A DNA stretch of 64,000 bases from Rhodamnia argentea (Eukaryota > Streptophyta > Magnoliopsida > Myrtales > Myrtaceae): assembly GCF_020921035.1 (NCBI RefSeq), contig NC_063158.1, positions 7,794,001 through 7,858,000 of the forward strand. Reading direction: 5' to 3'. A program made the position numbers and the translations under genes. Shown one piece after another: positions 60,351-64,000 of the stretch; positions within the stretch are counted from its first letter, which is position 1, and every line of letters starts with the position of its first letter. The notes under the pieces were generated by a model. It made no database searches. It was not told where the DNA came from and saw only the letters and a list, made by a program, of their open reading frames with translations.

Positions 60351-61831
60351 CTAGCAACAAACACTAGATCCTGAAGCTGTACCACAAGCTTCTACTGGAG
60401 GCGAGTTTCTCATCATTCCTTGTGTACTGCAGTTGATGCTGGAAATGTCACCCTCGCTCGTACCGCGGTGTGCGATGCCATCAATTATTAAGTTTGGAGC
60501 CACCACCCTTTGAGCAGCGGCTTTCATCCGGATCCGTTCAGCTCTGGAGCCAATAACTTGGCCTACTATGGAGGCCATGATCGTCAACGCCATAGCCGAT
60601 TTAGGCATCACAACCGACTTTCTCAACATGGCAATGAAGGGTACAGCCGCATGAACTGCTGCAAACCATGATAGAGAAAACTTCTCTGTGTGCTCCTTCC
60701 ACGCACCTAGAGGCACGTTGGCAGCCATGCCCAAGAGCGCAATTACTAGCATCTTTGAAGGGAGGGGTTGAGGACGCAATGTCTTAACCAAGGCTGTCCG
60801 GGCAAGGGCCGCTCTTGCGGCGACTATTGCGGGTGGGCATTTGAGCTTTATGCCTGGTGGTGGCTGAAGAGCCTTCGCAACCAGTGGAAGGACACTGCTG
60901 ACAGCTCTGTATGACTTAGCTATTGGGCAATTACCCGTTTGCAACCATTCGTTTCCATGTGCCTCGTGATTGGTTGGATTTCCTTTCTGCAGAAGAAACT
61001 CAAAGCATGACAAGCCTTTTGTAACATCAATGAAACATAATACTTTCACATGTCTCTGAGATTTAAAATAATCGAGAAATGCTAGTGCGTTGTGAAGCAA
61101 AATTAAGACCACAGTTTCACTATATGGACCAATGGTATCTTTCAAAAAGTTGTCTATTAAGAGAGTTGTAACTTATTTTTTAATTCTACACCTCTTTAAC
61201 AATATGTTGGATATATCACCAGGTTAAACTCATAACACTTGAAACAGATGCATAACAAAGAAAGGTGTACTACCTCAGAAGAGGGTCCTTTCTTGTCGGA
61301 TGAATCAACCCGCTTCTTCTGTTTCCTCGATCTATCAAAAAAGGGACCGAAGCTAAACGGACCCCCTGGACCAAAAGCAGACAGACTGATAGTCGCTGCT
61401 TTTGCTGCCAAGGGATTGAATTGAGGTATAGGCTCAGCAACAGCTTCAGTATTAGGAACGTTGGGACTCTCGGTGAGTGGGACAACTCCATTCTTTCCAT
61501 GGAAGAGCTTAAAAGCCATGTCGAAATTAGGACCATCTTCAAAAATCGGACCTTTGGCTCCCTGTACCTGAGTATAAGAAAAGCCATAACTCTATCGTGT
61601 GATTCTCTATACACAAAGAGTAATTATCACAGAAAGAACAAAACCAAAAATAGTGGTGGCCCATATCCAAACAGAAGACGAACAGCTTACAGGTTGAGGT
61701 GGATCTAGAAATGAAAAGGAAAAGCACGTTGGCTTGTTAATATTCCTCAAAAAGGGGCATCTCTGAATCGCCTTCTCATTAAAGGCACAGTCGGGTGCAT
61801 GCTCATTGAGACCTTTAAACAAGAGTTCCAT
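60351..61831 (-). CDS. Conserved plant protein of unknown function, 356 aa, hydrophobic C-terminal half
   Basis: Three coding exons (61831-61691, 61567-61274, 60986-60351), all phase 0, give 357 codons with stop. Residues 1-47 carry a Cys-containing motif (DCAFNEKAIQRCPFLRNINK). Then comes AKGPIFEDGPNFDMAFKLFH and a Pro/Gly/Phe-rich patch SAFGPGGPFSFGPFF. The C-terminal half has several hydrophobic, Ala-rich helices (MLVIALLGMAANVPLGAW, SWFAAVHAAVPFIAMLRKSV, MALTIMASIVGQVIGSRAER) compatible with two or three membrane segments. I recall homologues in other plants but no assigned role. The start ATG lies 24 bases after a leader-intron acceptor. The stop lies 84 bp from a copia LTR in the same orientation. 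Confidence 0.82.
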
Positions 61832-62600
61832 CCCTTCTCACACCAACAAACCCTCCTGCAAAAGGAGAATAATACCGGGGTGTCGTCAAGAAATATAGTC
61901 GAGCACATTCAGGACGTGAAAAAGCAGCCAGTTGGGTCAATTGAGCAAAGTTTAGCACAGTTAGAGCAGCTGAATGAAGCAAGTTCTACAAGTTTGACAA
62001 ACCAAGGACATAGGAACAAATTACAGCAGCAAAATCAAACTCAAGCAATGCTGACTCCAAATGGCTTCAAATTGTACACAAAACCAAGGAACTCCATGAG
62101 TCCATAGCATTCTCATACCCAATCAATCAAAACCTCTCTCTCAGCAATATACATACAATTTTTGCCAGCTTTCTATCCTATGAACTTGCCATGAAACCGT
62201 TCCCACAACTCAGAAATAAAAGCACGACCGTCTAATAGCTATCTCCTATCACGAATCCCTGAGTGGAATTTGAATAGAGCTCAAGCAAAAGTTCCAAATG
62301 AAACTAAAACCAAAACTAGAAAAAGAAAAAATGAATGCTTCAAGGCTCTGAAGCAATCAAATGCCACGAACAAGAACAGACGGTTCAATAGGAAGCGAGA
62401 GCACGGTTGAATCGAAAGGGAATTGCCAGAGTGATCACACCGAATTCAAGGAAATTGAAGGAGAGAAAAAATTTTACCTGGAAAGAGAGAGAAATTCTCA
62501 AGCGCAGCCGGAAATTCCGAGTATCTCGAGAAAGAGCCGGAAAGATCGTGTGGGCGACACGGACGGAAGAAGAAGAGGGCAAAGCCCATGAGGGGGCTTA
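61832..62600 (-). promoter_or_regulatory. 5' leader with intron of the 356-aa protein gene
   Basis: On the minus strand CTTTCCAG|GTAAAA (exon end 62478) and CCTTTTGCAG (exon restart 61855) define a 622-bp leader intron. The leader exon is roughly 62478-62600. Consensus splice signals are seen; the transcription start is not. Confidence 0.6.
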
Positions 62601-62679
62601 CTGGAATTTCGTGTAAAAGTCAACGGCTGAGGAACACGTGGTTCACGTAAAATACATGGTTTTTCTATGTTACTTAAAT

Positions 62680-63135
62680 TTAGGATAAATACCACGAAAA
62701 ATTACAAACCAGTACATTTATAATAAATTTACATTTCGTTAGTTTTAGTTAAATTTTATCGTTAAATTGCTTAATTGGATGACACGTGGCAATTTTCAGG
62801 TGCACACGTTTGAGTTTTTTACCATATGTTTGTCATAAATATATAAATTTGAGGTTTTTAGTGGTATTAATTCAATTCAACGAAAATTAATGGAAGTCAA
62901 ATTTGTCACATGTGTACCAGTTTGAAATTTTTAGTGGTCAAAAAAATTAATTTCTGATAAATTTGTCACGGATGTACACCGGTTTAGGTTTTTGGTAGTT
63001 GAAAAAATAATTTGAGGTATATTTGTCACGAGATGTACCAATTTGAAATTTTTGTGATAAAAAAATAATTTTAGATAAATTTGCCACAGATATATCAGTG
63101 TAAGGTTTTTGGTGGTATTAATCTTTTAAATTGAT
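62680..63135. repeat. Diverged tandem repeat, units of about 55-65 bp
   Basis: Four to five copies of a unit with the core AAATTTGTCACAGATGTACC, AGTTTGAAATTTTTGGTGGT start near 62825, 62898, 62960, 63020 and 63076. A further fragment with GATAAATTTGTCACATATGTACC occurs at about 63458-63487, preceded by ATTCAATTCAACGAAAATTAATG as at 62870. Copies differ at 15-30% of positions. Non-coding. Confidence 0.75.
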
Positions 63136-64000
63136 TATAGTCCTTTTTATTTAACGATCATAGTCCTTCTGTTGGAGTAAATATTTCAGACCGACAATCA
63201 TAAGTTTCTCCCGACTCTGGATTTGAATTCCAATCTTTATTGTATATGTATACAGTAGTTTCTTTATCTTTCTCTACATGTCTAATTTAGCGCTCTACCA
63301 CCTATGGTAATGGTCCCATTATGTGCGCAGGAAATTAAAACTATAAAACTAAAAGGTATTACCATTCCTTTTGTGATAATTTCACAATAAAATCGCACAC
63401 CAAACATTCGCCCTTTTTTATTATTATTTTGGGATATTAATTCAATTCAACGAAAATTAATGAAAGATAAATTTGTCACATATGTACCTTATCGAATTAC
63501 CTTTTCCCCATCACGTTACATACATATCGCAACAACTCTTTTTGGTTATTTCCTTAAAATTTTGTTTTCGTTTTGCACAAGATGTTATGATCCACAAAAT
63601 GTGGGGACGGAATTTGAGCCACTTGTTCCCAATGAAAATGTCCAAATACAATTGGTGGCGGTTGGGCACGCCACAATTTGTTGCCCCGTAGAAAGCTAAC
63701 TTTGTGTAGAAAAAGGGCAAAAAAGTCATGCACAAACACATCGCTGTGGACAGTTTTTGTTCAGAAAAGAAAAATTATTGATGCATAAATATATCCTAAT
63801 TAAAACATGATAATCTCCCGAGCATGGCCCCGTTGTGGGAGATTCAAACATTGAATATTAAGAATATTCGAAAACTTGCGAAACACATTTGTAAAGCCTC
63901 CCTAAGCGTCTTAATCACGATAATAACATGACTCAAGCCATTAAACAGAGCCATTCCAACTGCACGGAGTGATCATACAATAACAAATTTGATCTCGGAA
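63136..64000. other. AT-rich right edge, no gene recognised
   Basis: Apart from the repeat fragment near 63436-63487, only chance frames are present. No tRNA, exon or element end could be supported. Confidence 0.5.

Overview
The window is nuclear DNA of a flowering plant, most likely a woody rosid eudicot. Genes carry many introns, several promoters show plant site II (TGGGCC/T) and telo-box motifs, and intergenic space is AT-rich with many short terminal-inverted-repeat elements. The repeat style recalls Myrtales, but that is only an impression. An apparently complete CYCLOPS/IPD3 gene argues for a lineage that forms arbuscular mycorrhiza.

Layout. 1-6294 (-): 5' two thirds of a class II formin (PTEN-like domain, very long poly-proline FH1, start of FH2), running off the left edge. 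6.5-10 kb: formin promoter and a 552-bp inverted-repeat element. 10.0-14.4 kb (+): four-exon coiled-coil protein of unknown role. 15.6-16.0 kb: remains of a wall-associated-kinase-like gene. 16.8-19.0 kb (-): ribosomal protein eL13 with a leader intron. 19.3-27.1 kb: gene-poor block packed with miniature DNA elements, one nested in another. 28.1-30.2 kb (+): PUT-type polyamine/amino-acid transporter with a leader uORF. 32.0-33.3 kb (-) and 33.6-35.5 kb (+): mitochondrial ribosomal protein uS11m (NFD3-like) and an ankyrin-repeat protein sharing a 314-bp divergent promoter. 39.3-45.9 kb (+): CYCLOPS, 11 coding exons, 519 codons. 48.9-49.6 kb (-): plastid YGGT/YlmG protein. 51.1-54.6 kb (+): RPA70 large subunit, RPA1C-like, with two C-terminal CCHC knuckles. 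55.4-60.3 kb (-): an old, broken Ty1/copia element with 140-bp LTRs. 60.35-62.5 kb (-): conserved plant protein of unknown function, ending 84 bp from the copia LTR. 62.6-64 kb: AT-rich with a local tandem repeat.

The genes are ordinary neighbours, not an operon-like system. I did not find an undescribed multi-gene system. The items most worth following up are the intact CYCLOPS gene, apparent microsynteny with the Arabidopsis AFH14-NFD3-PUT1/PUT2 region, three GC-AG introns supported to different degrees by reading phase, a 68-codon uORF in front of a polyamine-transporter gene, and a 55-bp sequence shared by two adjacent CYCLOPS introns. Exon boundaries were worked out by hand from splice signals, reading phase and remembered family sequences. 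No alignment or database search was run.
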